Assembly (NCBI GenBank): GCA_029263015.1 | Contig: JAJCYI010000176.1 | Coordinates: 1 to 60,323, forward strand | Source of the DNA: Saprospiraceae bacterium | GTDB taxonomy: Bacteria; Bacteroidota; Bacteroidia; Chitinophagales; Saprospiraceae | Direction: 5' to 3' | Length of the DNA: 60,323 nt | In this document: positions 15,339 to 23,362 of the stretch, one piece after another | How the letters are laid out: each line of letters begins with the position of its first letter | Numbering within the stretch: the first letter of the stretch is position 1 | The notes under the pieces: model-generated | Told to the model about the DNA's origin: nothing | The model's input: the letters and a program-made list of their open reading frames with translations, nothing else | Databases searched by the model: none | Program-made: the position numbers and the translations under genes

Positions 15339-16436
15339 ATGACCAGCATGCTCACCAAATACGCCCAGCTACTCGTTCATTATTGCGTCGATATCAAGGA
15401 AGGAGACCGCTTGTACATTTCCAGCACCACATTGGCCGAACCATTGGTAAGAGAGATTTGGCGGGAAGCCCTGCGGGCAGGTGCGATTGTAGAAGTTGAC
15501 TTAGCCTTTCGTGAAAAGAGCAATATCTTCCTGAAAGAAGCTGGTGAAAAACAACTGCAGCACATTTCTCCTTTATACGAAATGGCCATGCGGGAATTCG
15601 ATGCTTTTCTTAATATCATGGCCCCTTTCAACCTTCGGGAAGACCAGGCCGTTGATCCAGAAAAATCGCGCATCCGAAAAGAAGCGATCAAGCCAATCAG
15701 CAAAATGTATTTCAAACGAACCGCTACGCGGGAGTTGAAGCGGAACCTTTGCCAGTACCCAACCTTGGCCAACGCACAAGAGGCAGGAATGTCATTTGAG
15801 GACTACGAAAAATTTGTGTACAACGCCTGTCGCCTCTATGAAGACGATCCGGCAGCAGCTTGGTTGGAGGTGCGGCGTTCTCAGCAACACATCGTTGACC
15901 TGCTGAACGGCAAGCAGAAAATACAATACAAAGGGGATGGCATCGACATTACTTTCTCTACCATAGGACGGAAATGGATTAATTCAGACGGGCAGACGAA
16001 CATGCCTTCTGGCGAAGTTTATACCTCTCCCGTTGAAGACAGCGTGAACGGTACGATCCATTATACTTACCCAGTTGTGTATGCTGGGCATGCTGTGGAA
16101 GGGATAACCCTTTGGGTGAAAGATGGTTATATTGAAAAATGGGAGGCACGTCAGGGTAAAGAGCTGTTGGACAATGTATTCCAATTGCCGGGTGCACGCC
16201 GATTTGGGGAGGCTGCCATTGGAACAAACTATAAAATTAACCGTTTTACCAAAAACATTCTCTTCGATGAAAAAATCGGAGGTGCTGTTCATATGGCTAT
16301 TGGTCAATCCTACCTTCAAGCTGGAGGAAAAAACGAATCCTCCATTCATTGGGACATGATCGCCGACATGAAAAATGGCGGGGAGATTTATGCAGACGAC
16401 GAGAAAATTTATGACAGCGGAAAATTTATTTTTTAA
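15339..16436 (+). CDS. M29-family aminopeptidase
   Basis: Cytoplasmic metallo-aminopeptidase removing N-terminal residues from peptides (thermophilic aminopeptidase T / AmpS / PepS family). The 365-residue protein shows the family start (YAQLLVHYCVDIKEGDRLYI). The metal site includes the Glu of MPSGEVYTSP, the Glu of HAVEGITLWV, and the terminal block GGAVHMAIGQSYLQAGGKN-ESSIHWDMIADM, in which His and Asp residues bind the two metals. Length is slightly shorter than the usual 400-410 residues. MTSMLTKYAQ allows a second start three codons later. It is monocistronic, with no obvious partner. Confidence 0.9.
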   Translation: MTSMLTKYAQLLVHYCVDIKEGDRLYISSTTLAEPLVREIWREALRAGAIVEVDLAFREKSNIFLKEAGEKQLQHISPLYEMAMREFDAFLNIMAPFNLREDQAVDPEKSRIRKEAIKPISKMYFKRTATRELKRNLCQYPTLANAQEAGMSFEDYEKFVYNACRLYEDDPAAAWLEVRRSQQHIVDLLNGKQKIQYKGDGIDITFSTIGRKWINSDGQTNMPSGEVYTSPVEDSVNGTIHYTYPVVYAGHAVEGITLWVKDGYIEKWEARQGKELLDNVFQLPGARRFGEAAIGTNYKINRFTKNILFDEKIGGAVHMAIGQSYLQAGGKNESSIHWDMIADMKNGGEIYADDEKIYDSGKFIF

Positions 16437-16521
16437 GGGGTAAAGGGTTGGATATTAGGAAATAAACGGGCTTAAGGGAAATTTGTGATATAAAAAATAA
16501 CTCAAATGTTACCATTTTTTA

Positions 16522-16529
16522 TAAATTTG
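16522..16529 (+). promoter_or_regulatory. -7 element TAAATTTG
   Basis: Exact TAnnTTTG about 85 nt before GTG 16614. No -33 TTG was found at 17-23 nt, so promoter assignment is tentative. Confidence 0.35.
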
Positions 16530-16613
16530 GTGGCACTTTTGAAACCCAAATAATCCTAGTATTTAAACGAAAACCATTTTTCCCAAAACGACACTATACA
16601 ATAACAACAAGAC

Positions 16614-17408
16614 GTGGAGAACAACATTGCATTTTTGGAGTTGAAATACGGTAACATTTATGGCGGATTCCCAAACTTTTTTGCCATTGCCGAAGTATCC
16701 CTATTAGTATTTGAACAGCGTTCAAAAAAGATATTCATTGAAACCTGGGTTAACAAGGTAGATGTGGATTACGTGAGTGTATATTCAAAAACGAACGAAC
16801 TCGGGCACACTATTGGACGATTCAAAGAAGTCATTAACATGAGGTCAGGCCGACGCCGTCCTTTTATGGAAGAATTTAAGATTGACAAGCGGGCCCTCCA
16901 GTTTTCATTCAAGCAGCTGCGGCCAGTACACACCCGCGTAAAGCGCTTCATGCTTGATGCTCTTCGCAAATACCGCATCCAAACAATCATAACTTTTGAT
17001 GGCCGCAGGGACATTTTCCTTTGCGAACGTTCCGGTGTCCGTTTTGGTAAGACCCAGATCGTAGACCTCCAGAAAGAACTTAATAAAGAAACGGATTACC
17101 TGTTTTCATTGAATAAGCTTTCTGTGATTAGTGGGTACGACATGGATGGATCTTACTTACGGTCGAATAACGAAGAATATTGGTTGCACCCGATTGCTGC
17201 CAAACAACTTCATCCAGGCTCAGCAGCTTGGGATGCTTCGAGACTTCTCATGGTTCACAATGAATATTATGGGCACAAAACTGATTTTTTATTGCGTGCC
17301 CAACAGTTGCTAAATAAAATTCAGGAGACCAAACCACCTGAGCCAGAAAAAAGTGAAGAAGGAGTGGGCGATGCAGAGCCAGCAGCTGATACCAACGAAG
17401 AAGAATAA
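16614..17408 (+). CDS. Unrecognised protein, possible degenerate DEDD-exonuclease fold
   Basis: A 264-residue soluble protein starting at GTG 16614. The first 230 residues look like one alpha/beta domain; residues about 235-264 are an acidic low-complexity tail (PPEPEKSEEG...NEEE). The order of motifs suggests, without proving, a relative of DnaQ-type 3'-5' exonucleases: FLELKYGNIYGG at the start where the DxE motif would be, TFDGRRDIFLC where the second-Asp motif would be, and HPGSAAWDASRL where the third His/Asp motif would be. The first motif lacks the normal Asp, so the protein could be inactive or unrelated. No operon partner is seen; a strong terminator follows. The fold assignment is inference only. 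Confidence 0.6.
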   Translation: MENNIAFLELKYGNIYGGFPNFFAIAEVSLLVFEQRSKKIFIETWVNKVDVDYVSVYSKTNELGHTIGRFKEVINMRSGRRRPFMEEFKIDKRALQFSFKQLRPVHTRVKRFMLDALRKYRIQTIITFDGRRDIFLCERSGVRFGKTQIVDLQKELNKETDYLFSLNKLSVISGYDMDGSYLRSNNEEYWLHPIAAKQLHPGSAAWDASRLLMVHNEYYGHKTDFLLRAQQLLNKIQETKPPEPEKSEEGVGDAEPAADTNEEE

Positions 17409-17462
17409 TCATTAATTATAGAGGCAGGTGGGTTAGTTAATTCCTGTTCTGAAAACATAGAA

Positions 17463-17498
17463 GGCAGTGCTGATTAAATTCAGCACTGCCTTTTGTTA
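17463..17498 (+). terminator. Rho-independent terminator
   Basis: GGCAGTGCTGA (17463-17473), loop TTAAAT, exact complement TCAGCACTGCC (17480-17490), then TTTTGTTATT. It ends the 16614 transcript. Confidence 0.88.
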
Positions 17499-17518
17499 TT
17501 TCTGAAACCTTCCTCAAT

Positions 17519-17546
17519 AATATTTTTAAGTTTGCTTAAAAATATT
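17519..17546. promoter_or_regulatory. Palindromic operator overlapping the -7 element of the DtxR-family gene
   Basis: Perfect 12-bp arms AATATTTTTAAG (17519-17530) and CTTAAAAATATT (17535-17546) surround TTTG. TAAGTTTG at 17527-17534 is an exact TAnnTTTG -7 element placed in the middle of the palindrome. A dimeric metal regulator binding here would block RNA polymerase directly. Position and symmetry point to autoregulation by the gene at 17611; no exact family box was matched. Confidence 0.65.
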
Positions 17547-17610
17547 TTAATTTTACATTAATAGTTTCATCAACCTAATTTGGTGAAATCTAAATTACGT
17601 GAGAACCAAT

Positions 17611-18276
17611 ATGGAGTCACTTTCTCAAACAGAGGAGAATTACCTGAAAGCAATCTTCAAAATTTGCGAAAACGAAGATAAACCTGCAAACACCAATGCC
17701 ATTGCCAGTGAATTGCAAATGACGGCTGCTGCTATTTCGGATATGCTCAAACGATTGTCTTCCAAAGAATTGGTTCATTACAAAAGACACTACGGGGTTA
17801 CTCTCACGGAACATGGTAGCCAAATTGCCAAAACACTCATCAGAAAGCACCGTCTTTGGGAGGTGTTTCTTTGCGATGTGCTGAATTTTACATGGGATGA
17901 AGTGCATGAAATGGCAGAACAGTTAGAGCATGTTCAATCCAGTGAATTGATATTTAGATTAGATCGGTTTCTCGGCCGGCCAAAATTCGACCCGCATGGA
18001 GACCCCATTCCTGACGCTGATGGGAATTTTGAGATGAGGAAACAGATAGCACTTTCAGCGCTGCAAGAAAATGAGTCAGGTGTAGTAGTCGGAGTGGATG
18101 AACATTCATCGGCGTTCCTCCAGTATTTGGACCAAATGCATTTGGGGCTGGGTGTAAAGGTGAAGGTATTGGAAATATATAAATTTGATAACTCTCTCAA
18201 AATCAGCCTTGGAGCTGGGAAGGAACTCACCATTTCCAACAAGGTGAGCGAAAATTTATTGGTACAAAAAAAATGA
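17611..18276 (+). CDS. DtxR/MntR-family metal-dependent transcriptional regulator
   Basis: Metal-sensing repressor, probably of manganese, iron or zinc uptake. The 221-residue protein starts MESLSQTEENYLKAIF at ATG 17611, the normal N-terminus of the family; a GTG at 17599 would add four residues. Residues 1-65 form the winged helix (ASELQMTAAAISDMLKRL is the recognition region). Residues about 66-135 are the dimerisation and metal-binding domain (RKHRLWEVFLCDVL and EQLEHVQSSEL contain the usual His/Glu ligands). Residues about 145-220 resemble a FeoA/SH3-like C-terminal domain. It is followed by a metal-binding protein and an ABC ATPase, which fits control of metal transport. The upstream palindrome suggests autoregulation. 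Confidence 0.92.
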   Translation: MESLSQTEENYLKAIFKICENEDKPANTNAIASELQMTAAAISDMLKRLSSKELVHYKRHYGVTLTEHGSQIAKTLIRKHRLWEVFLCDVLNFTWDEVHEMAEQLEHVQSSELIFRLDRFLGRPKFDPHGDPIPDADGNFEMRKQIALSALQENESGVVVGVDEHSSAFLQYLDQMHLGLGVKVKVLEIYKFDNSLKISLGAGKELTISNKVSENLLVQKK

Positions 18277-18303
18277 TGGAGGAAATAGAAACCCCAATAA
18301 GTA

Positions 18304-18464
18304 AGTAAAAACGATTTAATAAGTTGTGCCATAATGCGATGGAATTTTTTGTTCTAAAGAATTCAAAAAATCGTTGCATAGCCGTAGCTACGAGACTGTT
18401 TTTTGAGTTTTTTAGAAGGAAAAAGAACAAGTATAATGGAACAAGTTATTGAATCGTTTTTACT
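18304..18464. mobile_element. 161-bp palindromic MITE-like element, copy A
   Basis: The ends AGTAAAAACGATTTAATAAG... (18304-18327) and their inverted copy (18441-18464) match at 22 of 24 bases. The interior is a long imperfect hairpin centred near GCATAGCCGTAGCTACG. No coding capacity. It fills nearly the whole gap between the regulator and the metal-binding protein gene. It resembles copy B at 46248 in length, layout and centre. Confidence 0.6.
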
Positions 18465-18486
18465 AAGGGTTAAAGAATAAAATAAA

Positions 18487-19467
18487 ATGAGAAAAACAAT
18501 ATTCGCTGCTGCTATCTGCCTGACATTCAATAGTTTGTTTGCTCAGGAGAAAAAACTTGTTCTTTCTACTGCTTCCATTTTTGCTAATATGGCTGAGAAC
18601 ATTGCAGGTGGTGAATTGGAAATAAAGACCATTGTTCCAATCGGTGGCGATCCACATATCTATGAACCAACTCCCGCCGATGCGCACCTTATTTTAAAAG
18701 CTGACCTCATTCTTAAGAACAGCCTGACCTTTGAGGGCTGGCTCGATGGTTTAATTGAAAATGCAGGAGGACAAGCGGAAGTAGTCACTATTACGGAAGG
18801 CGTGTCTGCCATCCGATCAGTCTATAAAGGGTCGTCGGATCCTCATGCATGGATGGCCGCCAACAACGGATTGATTTATATTGAAAATATCAAAAATGCC
18901 CTCGTCGAACTCAATCCCGACAATAGCGAAGTTTACGAATTCAATTATGGTGTTTATCGGCAACAATTGGAGGACATGGATGCATATATTTTTGAGCAGA
19001 TAAAAAAAATACCTGAACAGCGCCGCATTCTTATCACTTCACATGATGCTTTTCAATACTACGGCAAACGCTATGGCATAAAGCTAGAAGCAGTGATCGG
19101 CATTTCAACGGAAGCCCAGGCCCAAACATCTGATATAATACGATTGGGCAAAGTGATAAAAGAAAGTGGAGTGCCTGCTGTTTTTATCGAAACCACAGTT
19201 AATCCCAAACTGCTAAAACAGATTGCCAGCGACAACAACGTGGCCATTGGCGGCAGTCTTTATTCTGATTCTATCGGTGGAAAAGACAGCCCAGCTCCTA
19301 GTTATTTAGCTATGTTGAAATACAATACGGATGTCATTGTCAGTGCTTTAACTAGAGAAGTGGCTGAACTTGAAAACCCAAATGAAGGCAGTAGCTGGTG
19401 GCTTTGGAGCCTTCTTGCACTGATGTTAGTTGGTGGCTTTGTTGTTGTCTGGAAAAAAGTAAGTTAG
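18487..19467 (+). CDS. ABC metal-binding protein (ZnuA/TroA-like) with C-terminal membrane anchor
   Basis: Periplasmic solute-binding protein for a divalent metal (cluster A-I family). The 326-residue protein has a signal peptide (1-20, ending SLFAQ). Predicted ligands are His57 (GGDPHIYEP), His120 (SSDPHAWMA), His186 (ITSHDAFQYYG) and Asp261 (LYSDSIGG). This His-His-His-Asp set is as in TroA and ZnuA rather than the His-His-Glu-Asp set of manganese-specific PsaA. The His-rich loop of many ZnuA proteins is absent. Residues about 304-322 (WWLWSLLALMLVGGFVVVW) form a C-terminal membrane helix followed by KKVS, an unusual anchor for this family, which normally uses a lipobox or is free. The ATPase gene follows 67 bp downstream. 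Confidence 0.9.
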   Translation: MRKTIFAAAICLTFNSLFAQEKKLVLSTASIFANMAENIAGGELEIKTIVPIGGDPHIYEPTPADAHLILKADLILKNSLTFEGWLDGLIENAGGQAEVVTITEGVSAIRSVYKGSSDPHAWMAANNGLIYIENIKNALVELNPDNSEVYEFNYGVYRQQLEDMDAYIFEQIKKIPEQRRILITSHDAFQYYGKRYGIKLEAVIGISTEAQAQTSDIIRLGKVIKESGVPAVFIETTVNPKLLKQIASDNNVAIGGSLYSDSIGGKDSPAPSYLAMLKYNTDVIVSALTREVAELENPNEGSSWWLWSLLALMLVGGFVVVWKKVS

Positions 19468-19534
19468 ACGGTTTCTTGGTTTGGTGGTTTTCATTTGCAA
19501 GAACCAGGAACCAAGAACTAATAAACCACTGAAT

Positions 19535-20272
19535 ATGAACCCAATATCCATCACAGGCCTTTCGGTTTCTTATGACAATAAGATTGTTCTAACAAACATT
19601 TTCCTCGAATTGGAGAAGGGGCGGGTATATGGTGTTATTGGGCCGAACGGTGCAGGTAAGTCCACTTTGTTCAAAGCTATTCTAGGCCTTATCGACATGA
19701 ATGCTGGCAAAGTGCTTGTCAACGGTGAATCAATCAAAGAGCAACGTAAAAATGTGGTATATGTCCCGCAAAGGGATGAAGTGGATTGGCAGTTTCCAGC
19801 CACCGTGATGGACATCGTATTGATGGGGCGCTACCCACATATAAAACTCTTTCAAAGGATTGGAAAGAAAGACAGGGATGCCGCAATGGATGCCCTCCGC
19901 GAAATTGGCATCGAACACTTGAAAGATCGGCAGATTGGAGAGCTTTCCGGCGGGCAGCAACAACGGGTATTCCTTGCCCGTGCCCTTTGCCAAGGAGCTG
20001 ATATTTATCTCCTTGATGAGCCGTTTGTCGGCGTGGATATTACGACCGAAGAAAAAATTATTTCTATTTTAAAAAAACTTGCCTCAGAAGGTAAGACCCT
20101 TTTGGTAGTCCATCATGACCTGTCTTCGGTTAATGCGTATTTCGATAAAGTCGTTTTGTTAAATCAGCGCCTAATCGCTTTTGGCGACACGGAAACGACA
20201 TTTACCAAAGAAAATATTGCCAAAGCATATAGCGGGCAGTTGCCAATTCTGCAACAGACGGGGATGGTGTGA
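19535..20272 (+). CDS. ABC metal transporter ATP-binding protein
   Basis: Cytoplasmic ATPase of a zinc/manganese/iron importer (ZnuC/MntB/TroB type), 245 residues from ATG 19535. Walker A is GPNGAGKST, followed by the Q-loop region (VPQRDEVDWQFPATVMDIVLMGRY, typical of this family), the signature LSGGQQQRVFLARAL, Walker B IYLLDEPFVGVD and the switch His (VVHHDL). A longer start at 19481 would add residues unlike the family. The gene directly follows the binding protein. No membrane permease follows; a very strong terminator closes the unit, so the permease must lie elsewhere or has been lost. Confidence 0.95.
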   Translation: MNPISITGLSVSYDNKIVLTNIFLELEKGRVYGVIGPNGAGKSTLFKAILGLIDMNAGKVLVNGESIKEQRKNVVYVPQRDEVDWQFPATVMDIVLMGRYPHIKLFQRIGKKDRDAAMDALREIGIEHLKDRQIGELSGGQQQRVFLARALCQGADIYLLDEPFVGVDITTEEKIISILKKLASEGKTLLVVHHDLSSVNAYFDKVVLLNQRLIAFGDTETTFTKENIAKAYSGQLPILQQTGMV

Positions 20273-20533
20273 GTACATTTGGAGATGGCCTTGTTTAACG
20301 AACCCTATCAAAATGAAATCTGACCCTATCATTTTGATAGGGTTTTTCTTTTTAATCATTTGATTAAAAAATATATACGTGTATTAAAGTGCATTAAATC
20401 AGCGTCTTATAAAATAAAGGAAAAAAATGAAATTCTGGGGAACAGGTTTTGGCATAGATAGGATGTCACCGCAAATGAGCGGGGCTGTTAATCAAACCAA
20501 GTAATCTAAGTTATTAGTCTAAAGTCTCAAGAA
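20273..20533. other. Intergenic region after the metal ABC genes
   Basis: Contains the strong terminator at 20301-20350 and then AT-rich sequence without a convincing promoter, up to the small membrane peptide at 20534. Confidence 0.5.
20301..20350 (+). terminator. Rho-independent terminator of the metal ABC unit
   Basis: Perfect 16-bp stem AACCCTATCAAAATGA / TCATTTTGATAGGGTT with a 12-nt loop, followed by TTTCTTTTT. Confidence 0.9.
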
Positions 20534-20626
20534 ATGAAAGTAGCCCTTGTTTTTCTGACAATGTACCTCACCCTCCTGCTTTTGCTGGTGGTTGAGATCA
20601 TCAGGGAACGGAAAACCAAACCTTAA
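20534..20626 (+). CDS. Putative 30-residue single-pass membrane peptide
   Basis: ATG AAA GTA at 20534 opens a 30-codon frame: MKVALVFLTMYLTLLLLLVV then EIIRERKTKP-stop. It has one hydrophobic helix of about 20 residues, then a charged, mostly basic tail, a plausible small inner-membrane protein. It lies 64 bp before the sigma factor gene in the same direction, after the metal ABC terminator. No Shine-Dalgarno-like sequence is obvious, but that is common in Bacteroidota. It could regulate a membrane protein or be chance; conservation would decide. Confidence 0.45.
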   Translation: MKVALVFLTMYLTLLLLLVVEIIRERKTKP

Positions 20627-20690
20627 TAAACCAAGCCCCAAATACCAGTTTTTATTAACCGATTATTTTCCAAAACCTAACACCTCACTT

Positions 20691-21215
20691 ATGAGTACCA
20701 TTGAATTTAATTGCCATTTTGACAATCTACAGCGCAAACTTTTACCTTTTGCTTACAGACTGACCAACAACTTGGAGGACGCTAAAGACCTGATTCAGGA
20801 AACCGCTCTCCGTGCTTTCAACAACAAAGAAAAATTTGAGGTTGGAACAAACTTCCGGGCATGGGTCACGACGATCATGCGTAACACGTTCATCAACATT
20901 TACCGCAAAAAGAAAAACCGGGCGACTACTTCAGAACCTACCGATAGCTATGTTTTCGTGAACGAGGACAATGCTGTTGACAACCATGCCCATTCAAACA
21001 TTACCATGAAAGAACTACACAGCATCATGGGTGAATTGGATCTTATTTACCGTAAACCTTTTTTGCTGTTTTTTGAAGGCTATAAGTACGAGGAGATTGC
21101 TGAATCCATGGGATTGCCAATTGGTACTGTGAAAAGCCGGATTTTCTTTGCCAGGCAAAAATTGATGGAATCTATCAAATTCCAATATGCTTATGATACA
21201 ACAGTGGTGAACTGA
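20691..21215 (+). CDS. ECF-type RNA polymerase sigma factor
   Basis: Sigma-70 family factor with only regions 2 and 4, 174 residues from ATG 20691 (MSTIEFNCHFDNLQRKL). Region 2 spans about 15-85 (LTNNLEDAKDLIQETALRAF and NFRAWVTTIMRNTFINIYRKKKN, the core-binding and -10 recognition helices). Region 4 spans about 110-160 with the helix-turn-helix YKYEEIAESMGLPIGTVKSRIFFARQKL. No anti-sigma gene follows; the next gene is a membrane sensor kinase 83 bp away, so control may be transcriptional. Close relatives of this short type are widespread in Bacteroidota, with mostly unknown stimuli. Confidence 0.93.
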   Translation: MSTIEFNCHFDNLQRKLLPFAYRLTNNLEDAKDLIQETALRAFNNKEKFEVGTNFRAWVTTIMRNTFINIYRKKKNRATTSEPTDSYVFVNEDNAVDNHAHSNITMKELHSIMGELDLIYRKPFLLFFEGYKYEEIAESMGLPIGTVKSRIFFARQKLMESIKFQYAYDTTVVN

Positions 21216-21298
21216 GTTCGCCAATTTGCCCCTCGAATACCTTTTACTACGCATGGTGTACAGTGATTAAATAGGCGCCAGCTTCTTAGTTGTGCGCC

Positions 21299-23314
21299 AT
21301 GCGTTTTTTTACTTTTATGAAATTGCCGAACCTAAAACCTGTATTTGACAGTACATTGTCAAAAGCATCTGCTGCGTTTGACTGGATAGGTAATTTTGGA
21401 TTAAAAAAAAGTACTCCTCTTCCACCGTTATCCAACGGTCGGCAACCACTTAAAATAAGTAACTTAACGGCTTCGAAGATCATTAAATACCTTGAATCCT
21501 TGAAGCTAAAGGTCAAAATACGGATAGCACTTGTGGTGCTTTTTGCTGCCATCACCCTTTTGGGTATGCTGGGGGGCTATTATGTACAAAGGACATCCAA
21601 CGATTCCATCCTGATGATTCGGGATAATCACAATACGGTCAATTATGTGATGGAAATGTATAAGGCCATGAATGACATGGTGTACGCCATCACACTAGAA
21701 GGTTCCGCTGAATCGTATCGGAGGCAAGAAATGAGAAAAGCCGCTGATAATTTTGAAGCTTACCTTAATCTCCAATTGGATAAAGTCTCTGACAATGAGG
21801 AACAAGAATTGACTGTTAGGTTAAATGAAAATTATGAGTCTTTCCGTGATAAGATGCTGCATATGGATTTTACGAGCGAGGTGCCAGTCCCGGTTTACAT
21901 GAATATTATTCATATCCAAGGCCTCCTTCAGTCAGTGCATGAATTGAATGAAAGAATGATAGATCAGCGTATCAAGGAAGCGGGTGAAGTCGCGAACCGG
22001 GTAACCATGTACATGGTCATATTAGGGTTTTTCTTTTTTCTTTTTGCGCTATTTGCGATGTTTTATTTCCCTCATTACATTACGGAGCCTATCCAAAACA
22101 TGACCCAGAGTATCCAACAGATAGCTCAAAAAAATTACAACGAAAGGCTTAAAATAAACCATAGTGATGAGCTTGGCGACATGGCGAAGTCATTTAATAT
22201 AATGGCTACTAAACTTGAGGAATATGAGAATATCAATGTTTCTCAGATATTGACTGAAAAGAGGAGGACGGAAACAATAGTGAGCAGGATGAATGAGGCA
22301 ATCATTGGATTGGATAACAAAAAGTACATCCTATTTGCCAATAAGCCAGCCTTAAACCTTTTGAGCTTGAAAGAGCACGAACTAATTGGCAGGTTCGCAA
22401 CTACGCTGGCCAAAGAACATGCCTTGTTGGACAACCTTCTTAAAGAGATATTGCGGAATGAAGTGCATGAAAACATAACCATACCGGCCATTAGTATTGA
22501 TAAAAATGGGGAAAGGCAATATTTCAACAAAGATATAATGGTTGTGGATAGTTATGGGGAAGCTGAAAATTTGCCTGAAAATGTTGGCTTTGTGGTAATT
22601 CTGAAAAATGTAACAGAGCTGAAAGAGCAGGATCTTGCCAAAACAAATTTCATGGCTACGATGTCCCACGAGTTGAAAACACCCATTTCTGCCATTAACA
22701 TGAGCCTCAATTTGCTTGAAGATAAACGTATTGGTGACTTGAACGAAGAGCAAAAGGATCTTTCAAATACCATTCGGCAAAATTCTGCCCGCCTCTTGAA
22801 AATGGTCAATGAAATCCTTGACATATCCCGCATCGAATCAGGAAAATTACAACTGACCTTTGTGGAACTTCAACCAGATGAGGTGGTAGTCAAAGCATTG
22901 GACAATGTAAAAACCTTTATTGCGGAGAAGCACATTCAAGTACTGCAAAATATTGAGCATGAGTTGCCAAAAGTCCGCATGGATCTTCCCAAAACAACGG
23001 CTGTGCTTGTTAATTTCCTGACCAATGCCGTGCGGTACACACCTGATAATGAGACCATCGAAATCAACGTGGTGCACCATAATAGTGCGGTGGAATTCTA
23101 CGTAAAAGACAATGGGCCAGGCATTACCCCTGCTGAACAAAAGCGGCTTTTCCAACCTTATCGCAGAGCCAGTGGGGACAAAACAAAGGGAACTGGCCTT
23201 GGGCTGGCAATTTCAAAAGAATTTGTGGAAGCGCAGGGAGGCAGGATTTGGGTGGAAAGTGAAGTGGGCAAAGGCAGTAACTTTGGTTTTGCACTACCGG
23301 TCGTTGATGGTTAA
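21299..23314 (+). CDS. Membrane sensor histidine kinase (HAMP-PAS-HisKA-HATPase)
   Basis: Two-component sensor of 671 residues from ATG 21299 (a TTG three codons earlier and an ATG at 21317 are alternatives). Membrane helices lie at about 75-97 and 236-259, enclosing a helical periplasmic sensor of about 140 residues. A HAMP domain follows (about 260-311), then a PAS domain (320-445), the dimerisation/phosphoacceptor domain with His457 in MATMSHELKTPIS, and an ATPase domain with N-box FLTNAVRY, DNGPGI and GTGLGLAIS motifs near the C-terminus. The layout resembles KinB/NtrY-type sensors. No response regulator is adjacent, so it is an orphan kinase here. It directly follows the sigma factor gene. 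Confidence 0.95.
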   Translation: MRFFTFMKLPNLKPVFDSTLSKASAAFDWIGNFGLKKSTPLPPLSNGRQPLKISNLTASKIIKYLESLKLKVKIRIALVVLFAAITLLGMLGGYYVQRTSNDSILMIRDNHNTVNYVMEMYKAMNDMVYAITLEGSAESYRRQEMRKAADNFEAYLNLQLDKVSDNEEQELTVRLNENYESFRDKMLHMDFTSEVPVPVYMNIIHIQGLLQSVHELNERMIDQRIKEAGEVANRVTMYMVILGFFFFLFALFAMFYFPHYITEPIQNMTQSIQQIAQKNYNERLKINHSDELGDMAKSFNIMATKLEEYENINVSQILTEKRRTETIVSRMNEAIIGLDNKKYILFANKPALNLLSLKEHELIGRFATTLAKEHALLDNLLKEILRNEVHENITIPAISIDKNGERQYFNKDIMVVDSYGEAENLPENVGFVVILKNVTELKEQDLAKTNFMATMSHELKTPISAINMSLNLLEDKRIGDLNEEQKDLSNTIRQNSARLLKMVNEILDISRIESGKLQLTFVELQPDEVVVKALDNVKTFIAEKHIQVLQNIEHELPKVRMDLPKTTAVLVNFLTNAVRYTPDNETIEINVVHHNSAVEFYVKDNGPGITPAEQKRLFQPYRRASGDKTKGTGLGLAISKEFVEAQGGRIWVESEVGKGSNFGFALPVVDG

Positions 23315-23362
23315 ATGATTAGGGTCAAATCCTTGTTTTGTAATCCTTTTGACCATCAATGT

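Noticed and set aside
20592-20690. N-terminal extension of the sigma factor
   Set aside because: The residues are Pro/Lys/Asn-rich and overlap the small membrane peptide in another frame; ATG 20691 starts the conserved region.
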